DNA of 5,814 nucleotides, from contig JAEZDW010000145.1 in NCBI GenBank assembly GCA_023417955.1, positions 1 through 5,814 of the forward strand, written 5' to 3'. The position numbers and the translations under genes were made by a program. How positions within the stretch are numbered: position 1 is the stretch's first letter; each line of letters opens with the position of its first letter. The notes beneath the pieces were generated by a model. The model made no database searches, was not told where the DNA came from, and worked only from the letters and a program-made list of their open reading frames with translations. The DNA is from Bacteroidota bacterium (GTDB lineage: Bacteria; Bacteroidota; Bacteroidia; Cytophagales; Cyclobacteriaceae). This document shows positions 1-5,814 of this stretch, in pieces.

Positions 1-894
1 TTTATGAACGACTGGGGCAACGGTCCGAAAATATTCCGTATCGCGTCTGGTGCAAGCAGCGATGACTACCACTGGACGGAAGTTCTTATGCGTGAGGTTC
101 CGCACAACCTGCTCGAAGGCGTTGCACTTCACCACTATTCCGTGATCAACTGGTCGAAGAAAGGGCCGTCAACCGGATTTGATGAAGACCAATATTTCAC
201 CATCATGAAGCGTGCGCTCCAGATGGAAGAACTCGTTACGCGGCACTCAACGATCATGGATCGCTACGATCCGCAAAAGAAGGTGGCACTCGTTGTGGAC
301 GAGTGGGGTGGATGGTATGACGTTGAACCAGGAACAAATCCCGGCTTCCTTTATCAGCAGAACACGATGCGCGATGCAATGATTGCTGGCGTTACCCTGA
401 ATATATTTAATAACCATGCAGAGCGTGTACGCATGGCGAACCTCGCGCAGACAATCAATGTACTTCAAGCCGTTATCCTTACCGACGAAGAAAAGATGTT
501 GCTCACTCCGACTTACCACGTGATGGAGATGTACAACGTTCACCAGGATGCAAAGCTTCTCCCGCTCTCGCTGAACAGCCCGGAATACACCTTTAACAAT
601 GAGAAGCTTCCTGCGTTGTCAGCGTCAGCATCTGTTAACAATGCCGGAGTCACACACATCAGTCTTGTAAATATTGATTTGACTCGTACCCATGAAGTGG
701 CAATCAAATTGACCGGCAAGAATTTCAAAAATGTAAAGGCGCGAATCCTGTCGTCACCGAAAGTTCAGGATCACAATACATTCGATAAGCCCAACCTGAT
801 TGAGCCTAAGCCATTCTCAGGAGCACGCTTAAAAGGAGATGAGGTAACGCTTAAGATTCCTCCATTCTCTGTAGTAGTGCTGGAATTGCAATAG
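1..894 (+). CDS. Alpha-L-arabinofuranosidase, GH51, AbfA-like (5' partial)
   Basis: Retaining glycosidase predicted to remove terminal alpha-L-arabinofuranosyl residues from arabinan, arabinoxylan or their oligosaccharides. The frame is open to the first base, and the Met at base 4 is internal: the text that follows (NGPKIFRIASGASSDDYHWTEVLM) matches the middle of GH51 barrels. The N-terminus, any signal peptide and the acid/base Glu (GNE motif) therefore lie upstream, outside the window. Numbering from that Met, HHYS at 43-46 is a conserved active-site strand, and VDEWGGWY at 98-105 carries the nucleophile Glu100. The segment NTMRDAMIAGVTLNIFNNHAERV and the following NLAQTINVLQ are typical late-barrel helices. 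Residues from about 170 to 296 form the C-terminal beta-sandwich, ending normally in PFSVVVLELQ. It resembles the bacterial AbfA-type branch and differs clearly from the next gene. Family assignment is firm; cell location and exact substrate cannot be judged without the N-terminus. Confidence 0.93.
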   Translation, partial: FMNDWGNGPKIFRIASGASSDDYHWTEVLMREVPHNLLEGVALHHYSVINWSKKGPSTGFDEDQYFTIMKRALQMEELVTRHSTIMDRYDPQKKVALVVDEWGGWYDVEPGTNPGFLYQQNTMRDAMIAGVTLNIFNNHAERVRMANLAQTINVLQAVILTDEEKMLLTPTYHVMEMYNVHQDAKLLPLSLNSPEYTFNNEKLPALSASASVNNAGVTHISLVNIDLTRTHEVAIKLTGKNFKNVKARILSSPKVQDHNTFDKPNLIEPKPFSGARLKGDEVTLKIPPFSVVVLELQ

Positions 895-955
895 GATAGA
901 CTTTTACTTCTGCCTGGCTGCTTAACCGCGTAGAAAGATATCGCAATCGGTCATG

Positions 956-985
956 AGGGGCGCCGTTCAGGTGCCCCTTTTGTTT
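956..985 (+). terminator. Rho-independent terminator after the first GH51 gene
   Basis: An 8-bp stem pairs 957-964 (GGGGCGCC) with 970-977 (GGTGCCCC), with one G-T wobble and a 5-nt loop, GTTCA. The flanking pair A956-T978 can extend it. A T-rich tract, TTTTGTTTTTGT, follows from 978. It lies about 60 bases past the stop codon and should end transcription of the first arabinofuranosidase gene, separating it from the next one. Confidence 0.85.
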
Positions 986-1047
986 TTGTCTTCATAAATT
1001 CGATTTCCTTTAACTGCACTTTTATTCACATCACTCAGACCCTTCTG

Positions 1048-1080
1048 TTGAAATTTCTATAATAAGTGTAAATTGTACAC
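1048..1080 (+). promoter_or_regulatory. Possible Bacteroidota-type promoter with overlapping inverted repeat
   Basis: In the A/T-rich stretch before the second GH51 gene, TTG (1048-1050) is followed after 18 bases by TAAATTG (1069-1075). This is close to the Bacteroidota -33 TTTG and -7 TAnnTTTG pattern, but the -7 box is one T short. A perfect inverted repeat overlaps the -7 box: GTGTA (1066-1070), spacer AATTG, TACAC (1076-1080). A regulator bound there could block or modulate transcription. TATAAT also occurs at 1058-1063, without a well-spaced -35 box. The position, 33-65 bases upstream of the ATG and downstream of the terminator, is sensible, but the match is weak. Confidence 0.35.
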
Positions 1081-1112
1081 TGAGTACAGAGTCTGATCAA
1101 AAATCATTATCA

Positions 1113-3101
1113 ATGAAGCCACTCAGTCATACCCATCTCTTCACAGCTCTACTAACTGTATTGATTTTACATTCGGGATTTTCGCAGGACGTCGAACTGG
1201 TTATACAGACAGACCGCCCTGGCGCAAAGATTCAACCGACGATGTGGGGTGTCTTCTTTGAAGACATCAATTTCGCTGCGGACGGTGGAGTCTATGCCGA
1301 GCTTGTCAAGAACCGGTCTTTCGAATTCCTGCATCCAATGACAGGATGGAAAGAACATCAATATGATCGTTTTGCTTTCGAGAGCAATGCCGGCAAGACG
1401 CTTGTCATTAACAGAGGTGAGCAGTACTCCAACCCGCGCTTTGCCCGTGTGTCTGTTTTCCGGGAAAAAGGATATGGCCTCAATAATGAAGGCTTTCGCG
1501 GTATGGGTATACGTAAGGATAACAACTATCGCTTCTCCGTACATGCTGCACAACTTGACGGGAACCAGACCCTGCGTATAGAACTCGTAGGACAACAAGG
1601 CAACGTGATTGGCAGCGCGTCCATTACGCCATCGGGGAAAGAATGGAAACAATACGAAGCCACCATACGCGCAACGGAGACGGACGCAAAAGCCACAATG
1701 AACATTTGGTTTGATGGTACGGGCGTTCTTGACATCGACATGGTTTCGCTTTTCCCGGAAGATACATGGAAGGGCAGAAAGAACGGCCTGCGTAAGGATT
1801 TGGTAAGTCTGCTCTACGATCTTAAACCCGGATTCCTTCGATTCCCGGGTGGCTGTATTGTTGAAGGGCGCGATCTTTCACAGCGATATCAATGGAAGAA
1901 AACAGTCGGAAACATTGAAGATCGCGAAATGATTATCAACAGATGGAACACAGAATTCAGCCACCGCGTTACACCGGATTATTTTCAATCGTTCGGCCTC
2001 GGATTTTATGAGTACTTTCTGTTATCTGAAGACCTCGGCGCCGAACCGCTGCCGATACTAAGCTGTGGTATTGCTTGTCAGTTCAATACTGCGGAAGTCG
2101 TTCCTATGGATGAACTTGGTCCCTACATTCAGGACGCACTTGATCTGATTGAATTTGCAAATGGAGATACGAGTACCAAGTGGGGCGCATTACGCGCTGC
2201 AATGGGACACCCCGAACCGTTTAATATGAAATTTATCGGCATCGGAAACGAACAATGGGGAGAGGAATACATCGAGCGTTACAAGGAATTTGCAACGGCG
2301 ATCAAGGCAAAGTACCCGAACATGATTCTTGTTTCAGGTGCAGGACCGTTTCCTGCAGGTGAACTTTTCGATCACGCGACCCGGGAACTTCGTGAACTGA
2401 ACGCTGAACTTGTTGACGAGCACTACTACAACAATCCGGAATGGTTTCTTGCTAATGCTACACGTTATGATACATACGATCGGAATGGTCCTAAAATATT
2501 TGCCGGCGAATATGCAGCGCAAAGTGTAGCGACAACAAGCCCCGATAACAAAAACAACTGGCGCTGTGCACTAAGTGAAGCTGCTTTCATGACAGGTCTC
2601 GAGAGAAATGCTGACATCGTGCACCTCGCGTCGTATGCGCCACTATTTGCTCACGCCGAAGGGTGGCAGTGGACACCGGACTTGATTTGGTTCGATAACC
2701 TGGCAAGCTACGCAACACCAAATTATTATGTGCAGCAATTGTTTTCGGTGCACAAAGGCACGCACGTTCTGCCCGTATCGGCCAACCGCCAGAAGGTGAC
2801 AGGGCAAGATGGATTCTACGCTTCTGCGGTTTGGGATGAAAAAGCAAAAGAGGTCATACTGAAAGTTGTTAATGTTAACAAGGAAGAACGACGTGCAGTT
2901 CTCCGGCTTGATGGCAAACGAAAACTGAAACAAGAAGCAGCGACGATAACACTAAGCAGCGACAACGGTGATGCAGTCAACTCACTGACAAATCCCGATA
3001 CAATTGTGCCGCAGGGGGGAAAGGCCACCGTAAAAGGCAGGAAAGTAACTGTTACACTGAAAGCAAATTCGCTGACTGTAATCAGAATACCTGCTTCATA
3101 A
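1113..3101 (+). CDS. Secreted alpha-L-arabinofuranosidase, GH51, with CBM4_9-like insert
   Basis: Retaining exo-acting enzyme predicted to release L-arabinose from arabinan, arabinoxylan or pectic side chains outside the cytoplasm. Residues 1-24 form a Sec signal peptide (hydrophobic core about 9-19, likely cleavage in SGFS|QD); there is no lipobox Cys. The motif MWGVFFEDINFAADGGVYAE at 44-63 opens the GH51 fold. Residues about 75-215 are a beta-rich segment resembling the CBM4_9 domain in plant arabinofuranosidases. The barrel resumes near FLRFPGG (241-247). GIGNEQWG holds the acid/base Glu380, and FAGEY the nucleophile Glu466. A C-terminal beta domain spans about 550-660. At 662 residues it has normal length for this plant/fungal-like GH51 branch. 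I see no type IX secretion C-terminal domain. The ATG at 1113 lacks a Shine-Dalgarno sequence but places the signal peptide correctly. It follows the other GH51 gene by 218 bases, with a terminator between, so it is probably transcribed separately. Confidence 0.95.
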   Translation: MKPLSHTHLFTALLTVLILHSGFSQDVELVIQTDRPGAKIQPTMWGVFFEDINFAADGGVYAELVKNRSFEFLHPMTGWKEHQYDRFAFESNAGKTLVINRGEQYSNPRFARVSVFREKGYGLNNEGFRGMGIRKDNNYRFSVHAAQLDGNQTLRIELVGQQGNVIGSASITPSGKEWKQYEATIRATETDAKATMNIWFDGTGVLDIDMVSLFPEDTWKGRKNGLRKDLVSLLYDLKPGFLRFPGGCIVEGRDLSQRYQWKKTVGNIEDREMIINRWNTEFSHRVTPDYFQSFGLGFYEYFLLSEDLGAEPLPILSCGIACQFNTAEVVPMDELGPYIQDALDLIEFANGDTSTKWGALRAAMGHPEPFNMKFIGIGNEQWGEEYIERYKEFATAIKAKYPNMILVSGAGPFPAGELFDHATRELRELNAELVDEHYYNNPEWFLANATRYDTYDRNGPKIFAGEYAAQSVATTSPDNKNNWRCALSEAAFMTGLERNADIVHLASYAPLFAHAEGWQWTPDLIWFDNLASYATPNYYVQQLFSVHKGTHVLPVSANRQKVTGQDGFYASAVWDEKAKEVILKVVNVNKEERRAVLRLDGKRKLKQEAATITLSSDNGDAVNSLTNPDTIVPQGGKATVKGRKVTVTLKANSLTVIRIPAS

Positions 3102-3120
3102 AAAAATACTGATCTGGAGT

Positions 3121-3146
3121 CTGCGTATCCGGCATCGGAAAAGCAG
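3121..3146. other. Imperfect hairpin in the convergent intergenic region
   Basis: The 89-base gap between the two convergent genes contains a symmetric hairpin. The outer arms are CTGC (3121-3124) and GCAG (3143-3146), the inner arms TCCG (3128-3131) and CGGA (3136-3139), with a GCAT loop and a 3x3 internal loop (GTA against AAA). It can form in transcripts from either strand. Neither side has an adjacent T-run, so it is not a classical intrinsic terminator. It might protect or define 3' ends, or be chance. Confidence 0.25.
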
Positions 3147-3190
3147 CCGCATAAGGACGGAGAAGTCTGACCATCGCTCGCGTGCGGGGA

Positions 3191-4117
3191 CTAATGCAAA
3201 TCATTTAGTGTGTCAAGCGAATCCGGGGCGGATGTAACAGGTTTGAGGCCCGCGTTGTGGGCGGTCAGGTTGTCCAATAAGTAGTGTAACGCCTCCGTTA
3301 TCATTTGCGGTTTGGTCCATGGAATAAAATGATTGGCCTCGTCATCCAGGATATACCTGACGGGTGCTGAGGTCAATGAGCGCTCAGCGAAATGCACGTT
3401 TTCAAATGGGACAAACTGGTCTTTCTTTCCGTGAATGACCACTACCGGGCAAGTTATCTTCTTCCAGTCAGGAAGCATTGCCCGCAACTGCGGTTCCAAT
3501 TGGTATAATTCCTCGTTGGATGGCCGGAACGCACCCGGGACGATCCAGCTGAGAAAGGGTGTTGCCAGCGGAGCGCGGAACCATAATTCATTTGGTTCGA
3601 GATCCGGGTCAATCGATCCCGCAATGATTACAATGCCGTCAACCAGGTCAGGACACTGTACAGCCATCTTTGCAACCAACGGACCTGCAAGGGAGTGCCC
3701 GGCCAGGATCACAGGCTGACCTGACTTCTTTTCAGCGACAAGCGCTTTGAGGATTGCAGATTGCCGATCAAGAGATGGCTCCGCTAACTTATATCCCGAA
3801 TATCCGAAGCCGGGTCGATCTGCAGTGATGAGTAATGCCCGCTGTAAAAGGAGTGAGTCCGTGAGAAAAGGAATGAACGCGCTGAGTGACCCGGGAGATC
3901 CGTGAACGAAAACCACGATCGGTTTCCCATGTGCTCCTGCCTCGGCATAATACATTTTTCGATTGAGCGCCGTGTAATGGTCAATTCGTCCTTGAACGTT
4001 GTGATCCTTAAAGTACTTATGGATTGCCTTTGGTGGTTCACGAAAGGAGTAGCAGCCTTGCAGCAGCAGAGAAAATAAAATGAATGCTCCGGCAGGAACT
4101 TGACAAATTAAGCGCAT
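3191..4117 (-). CDS. Alpha/beta-hydrolase fold protein, predicted lipoprotein
   Basis: Predicted serine hydrolase of the alpha/beta-hydrolase superfamily; the substrate is unknown. The N-terminus has a hydrophobic stretch (residues 9-20) ending in a lipobox-like LLQGC with Cys22, so the mature protein is probably lipid-anchored and exposed to the periplasm or surface. Core landmarks are in the right order: oxyanion motif HGSPG (72-76), DRPGFGYS (100-107), nucleophile elbow GHSLAG with Ser142, acid GKKDQFVP with Asp233, and DEANHFIPW with the catalytic His263. A cap region lies about 170-215. The length of 308 residues is ordinary. The ATG is chosen because the signal peptide begins there; no Shine-Dalgarno sequence precedes it. 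It starts 20 bases after the S41 protease gene on the same strand, so co-transcription is likely. Esterase, lipase-like or peptidase activity are all possible. The fold is firm, the lipoprotein call good, and the function unassigned. Confidence 0.88.
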   Translation of the reverse strand: MRLICQVPAGAFILFSLLLQGCYSFREPPKAIHKYFKDHNVQGRIDHYTALNRKMYYAEAGAHGKPIVVFVHGSPGSLSAFIPFLTDSLLLQRALLITADRPGFGYSGYKLAEPSLDRQSAILKALVAEKKSGQPVILAGHSLAGPLVAKMAVQCPDLVDGIVIIAGSIDPDLEPNELWFRAPLATPFLSWIVPGAFRPSNEELYQLEPQLRAMLPDWKKITCPVVVIHGKKDQFVPFENVHFAERSLTSAPVRYILDDEANHFIPWTKPQMITEALHYLLDNLTAHNAGLKPVTSAPDSLDTLNDLH

Positions 4118-4137
4118 TAACCGAAAACCGGTGTTGA

Positions 4138-5787
4138 TTATTTCTGCGCGATCAGGATACCGTCATAACGTGACTTGTCATGGAGTATCTTGATCGCTTC
4201 TGATACGTCGTTGTCGTATTTGAAACGCGATTCCACACTACCGCGCTCAAGATGATAACGCGATACGATTTCGTCTTCCAACAGCATGCGAATCTGATCC
4301 TTGTAAAGATTCAGGTCGTTCTTCTTACTTTGGAGAATGCGGTTGTAGACCTGCTCGACCTGAGATTTGTACTCATTGAAATAGCGTTCCTTTTTAGCCT
4401 CTTCGATAAATTGTTCAATCTCCTGTTCCGCCTGAGTCTTATATGGATATTCTTTGCCTTTCATGAACGCTACGAACTCGTTGTAACCTTCATCCGATAA
4501 CCTGAATTGTTTCGCGTCGACAGAGTCCTTCAGCTTGTGAACGTATTGGGTAGCGAAGTCGAAAAGAAATCCTTTTTCAAACAGTACCTGGGTTAGTGGA
4601 TGCGCTTCGATGGGAACCGTTTTGACATCCGGCTCAATACCACCGCCGTCATACACAACCCTTCCGTTAGGTGTCTTAAAGGCTTTTTTAAGTGAGTCGG
4701 GAATTGAGCCTACGCTTCCATCATCGCGCCGGTGAGTGTAATCCAGCACCTGAATGCATCGGCCGGTGGGAGTATAGTATTTGGCCGTAGTAACTTTAAG
4801 TTGCGAGTTGTAGGAGAGAGGACGATTAATTTGTACAAGGCCTTTCCCGTATGACTTTTCGCCGATGACTACACCGCGATCATAATCCTGCAGCGTTCCC
4901 GCCACTATCTCTGAGGCTGACGCACTTCCGCGATTGATCAGCACTGCAACAGGCATCTGATCATCCAGCGGTGTGTTTTGTGTTTCGTAATTAAGGTTGT
5001 GCTCTGGAATCTTTCCCTTGGTACTGACAACAAGTTTTCCTTTCGGAATAAACAGATTTGCAATATGCACGGCTTCGAGGAGCAGCCCCCCGGGGTTACC
5101 ACGGAGGTCGAGGATAACACTCTTCGCTCCCTTTTCACGAAGTGCGGCGAGGGAGTTCTTTACTTCGCGCGCAGCATCCGGAGTAAAATCACTGAGTTGG
5201 ATATATGCTACGTCGCCGCCGACCATTCCTGAAAACGGCACATTATTGACCTTGATTTTTTCGCGGGTAAACGTAAGCGTTATTGGTTCAGAAGCGCCAT
5301 ACCGCTTTACCGTCAGCGAGACTTTTGTTCCCAGCTGCCCTTTCATAAGGTGGCCAGCCTGCTCGCGCGTAAGCCTGCTAAGGTCTACGTTATCGATCTT
5401 AATAATTTCATCACCAATTCGAAGTCCGCCTTTTTGCGCGCTGAAGCCTTCCATAATCATGGTCACCACGGTCCGGTTTCCGATTTCCCGGGTAACTGCC
5501 CCGATACCACCGTATTGACCGGTGTTCATCGTTCTGTAGTTCTCAACCTCGTCCTCGGGAATGTAGTTGGTGTAAGGATCGAGTGACGCAAGCATGGCAT
5601 CAATGCCCGTGCGTACCAATTCATTCGGATTCACTTCGTCGACATACATCGCATTAACCTCCTTAAACAGGGTGGCGAAAATGTCAAGGTTTTTGGCAAT
5701 CTCGAAGTAGCGTTCCGCCGGGCGGGTAAACGACAGGATTGTAAGCGCTACGGCTAACAGCGATATGACGAGTAGTGATTTTTTCAT
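4138..5787 (-). CDS. S41 family carboxy-terminal processing peptidase (CtpA/Prc-type)
   Basis: Envelope serine protease of the tail-specific protease family, which trims or degrades proteins from their C-termini. Residues 4-20 are hydrophobic and act as an export signal or membrane anchor; no clear cleavage site or lipobox is seen. An N-terminal helical part (about 25-85, with SLDPYTNYIP at 68-77) leads into a PDZ domain (about 88-165, GGIGAV and GLRIGDEIIKID). The S41 core follows: AYIQLSDF (194-201), LDLRGNPGGLL (226-236), GSASASEI with nucleophile Ser290, and YGKGLVQ with general-base Lys315 and Gln319. The 25-residue Ser-Lys and 4-residue Lys-Gln spacings match E. coli Prc. A charged, mostly helical tail of about 155 residues (395-549) follows; this long form, about 550 residues in all, is common in Bacteroidota. 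It is the first visible gene of the leftward unit, with the hydrolase lipoprotein gene next. Its physiological target cannot be read from sequence. Confidence 0.95.
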   Translation of the reverse strand: MKKSLLVISLLAVALTILSFTRPAERYFEIAKNLDIFATLFKEVNAMYVDEVNPNELVRTGIDAMLASLDPYTNYIPEDEVENYRTMNTGQYGGIGAVTREIGNRTVVTMIMEGFSAQKGGLRIGDEIIKIDNVDLSRLTREQAGHLMKGQLGTKVSLTVKRYGASEPITLTFTREKIKVNNVPFSGMVGGDVAYIQLSDFTPDAAREVKNSLAALREKGAKSVILDLRGNPGGLLLEAVHIANLFIPKGKLVVSTKGKIPEHNLNYETQNTPLDDQMPVAVLINRGSASASEIVAGTLQDYDRGVVIGEKSYGKGLVQINRPLSYNSQLKVTTAKYYTPTGRCIQVLDYTHRRDDGSVGSIPDSLKKAFKTPNGRVVYDGGGIEPDVKTVPIEAHPLTQVLFEKGFLFDFATQYVHKLKDSVDAKQFRLSDEGYNEFVAFMKGKEYPYKTQAEQEIEQFIEEAKKERYFNEYKSQVEQVYNRILQSKKNDLNLYKDQIRMLLEDEIVSRYHLERGSVESRFKYDNDVSEAIKILHDKSRYDGILIAQK

Positions 5788-5794
5788 GGGAGAC

Positions 5795-5814
5795 GTTTAC
5801 TAAGTAACGTAAAC
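5795..5814. repeat. Inverted repeat just upstream of the S41 protease start
   Basis: GTTTAC (5795-5800) and GTAAAC (5809-5814) form a perfect 6-bp inverted repeat around an 8-base spacer. Nested in it, TTACTAAGTAA (5797-5807) is a perfect palindrome about its centre base. The repeat sits 7 bases before the protease ATG and reaches the window edge, so longer arms could continue outside. It could be an operator, a 5'-leader hairpin, or part of an upstream gene's terminator; A/T-rich chance symmetry is also possible. Confidence 0.3.

Noticed and set aside
4..6. ATG at base 4 as the true start of the first gene
   Set aside because: The frame is open upstream to the window edge, and the protein begins in the middle of the GH51 barrel without the acid/base region, so this Met is internal.
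1048..1063. Sigma70-style promoter from TTGAAA and TATAAT
   Set aside because: The two boxes are only 4 bases apart, far from the usual 16-18, so they cannot work together as a -35/-10 pair.
1167..1652. A 161-codon open frame on the - strand
   Set aside because: It is antisense to the N-terminal and CBM-like part of the complete GH51 gene and shows no domain or plausible start context.
3102..3190. Bidirectional intrinsic terminator between the convergent genes
   Set aside because: The hairpin at 3121-3146 has no adjacent T-run on either strand (on the - strand the T-rich stretch lies about 17 bases beyond it), so it is recorded only as a hairpin.
4997..5518. A 173-codon open frame on the + strand
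   Set aside because: It lies wholly opposite the S41 protease gene, its translation is rich in Ser/Arg/Pro with no recognisable motif, and the opposite strand encodes intact PDZ and S41 motifs. It is a shadow frame.
1..5814. Novel defence, mobile or RNA-based system
   Set aside because: All substantial coding capacity is taken by four recognisable enzyme genes. The gaps are short, and I see no direct-repeat array, transposase, reverse transcriptase, toxin-antitoxin pair or large structured RNA.

Overview
The window looks like chromosomal DNA from a member of the Bacteroidota, probably an environmental, plant-polymer-degrading lineage in the Cytophagales/Chitinophagales range. This is inferred from three things: the secreted GH51 enzymes, the S41 peptidase with the long charged C-terminal tail common in this phylum, and the lack of a recognisable Shine-Dalgarno sequence before all three visible starts. 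Base composition is moderate and looks even across the window, and I see no insertion sequence, integrase, tRNA, rRNA or CRISPR array.

Left half (1-3101, + strand): two alpha-L-arabinofuranosidase genes of family GH51 lie in tandem. The first is cut by the window's left edge and keeps only the back half of the catalytic barrel, with the nucleophile Glu, and the C-terminal beta domain. A strong intrinsic terminator follows it (about 956-985). The second gene (1113-3101) is complete. It has a Sec signal peptide, a CBM4_9-like insert and both catalytic Glu residues, and belongs to the plant/fungal-like GH51 branch rather than the AbfA-like branch of its neighbour. The terminator and an upstream A/T-rich promoter-like segment suggest separate transcription. 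Together the two enzymes would release L-arabinose from arabinan, arabinoxylan or their oligosaccharides.

Right half (3191-5787, - strand): a convergent two-gene unit encodes a CtpA-type S41 carboxy-terminal processing protease, followed 20 bases downstream by a predicted alpha/beta-hydrolase lipoprotein. Both are cell-envelope proteins with complete catalytic residues. They appear unrelated to the arabinose genes; the convergent junction (3102-3190) is likely the border between the two functional blocks.

I found no convincing undescribed system here. The points worth a second look are the pairing of two divergent GH51 subtypes, short inverted repeats in the two upstream regions, and the protease-hydrolase lipoprotein pairing.
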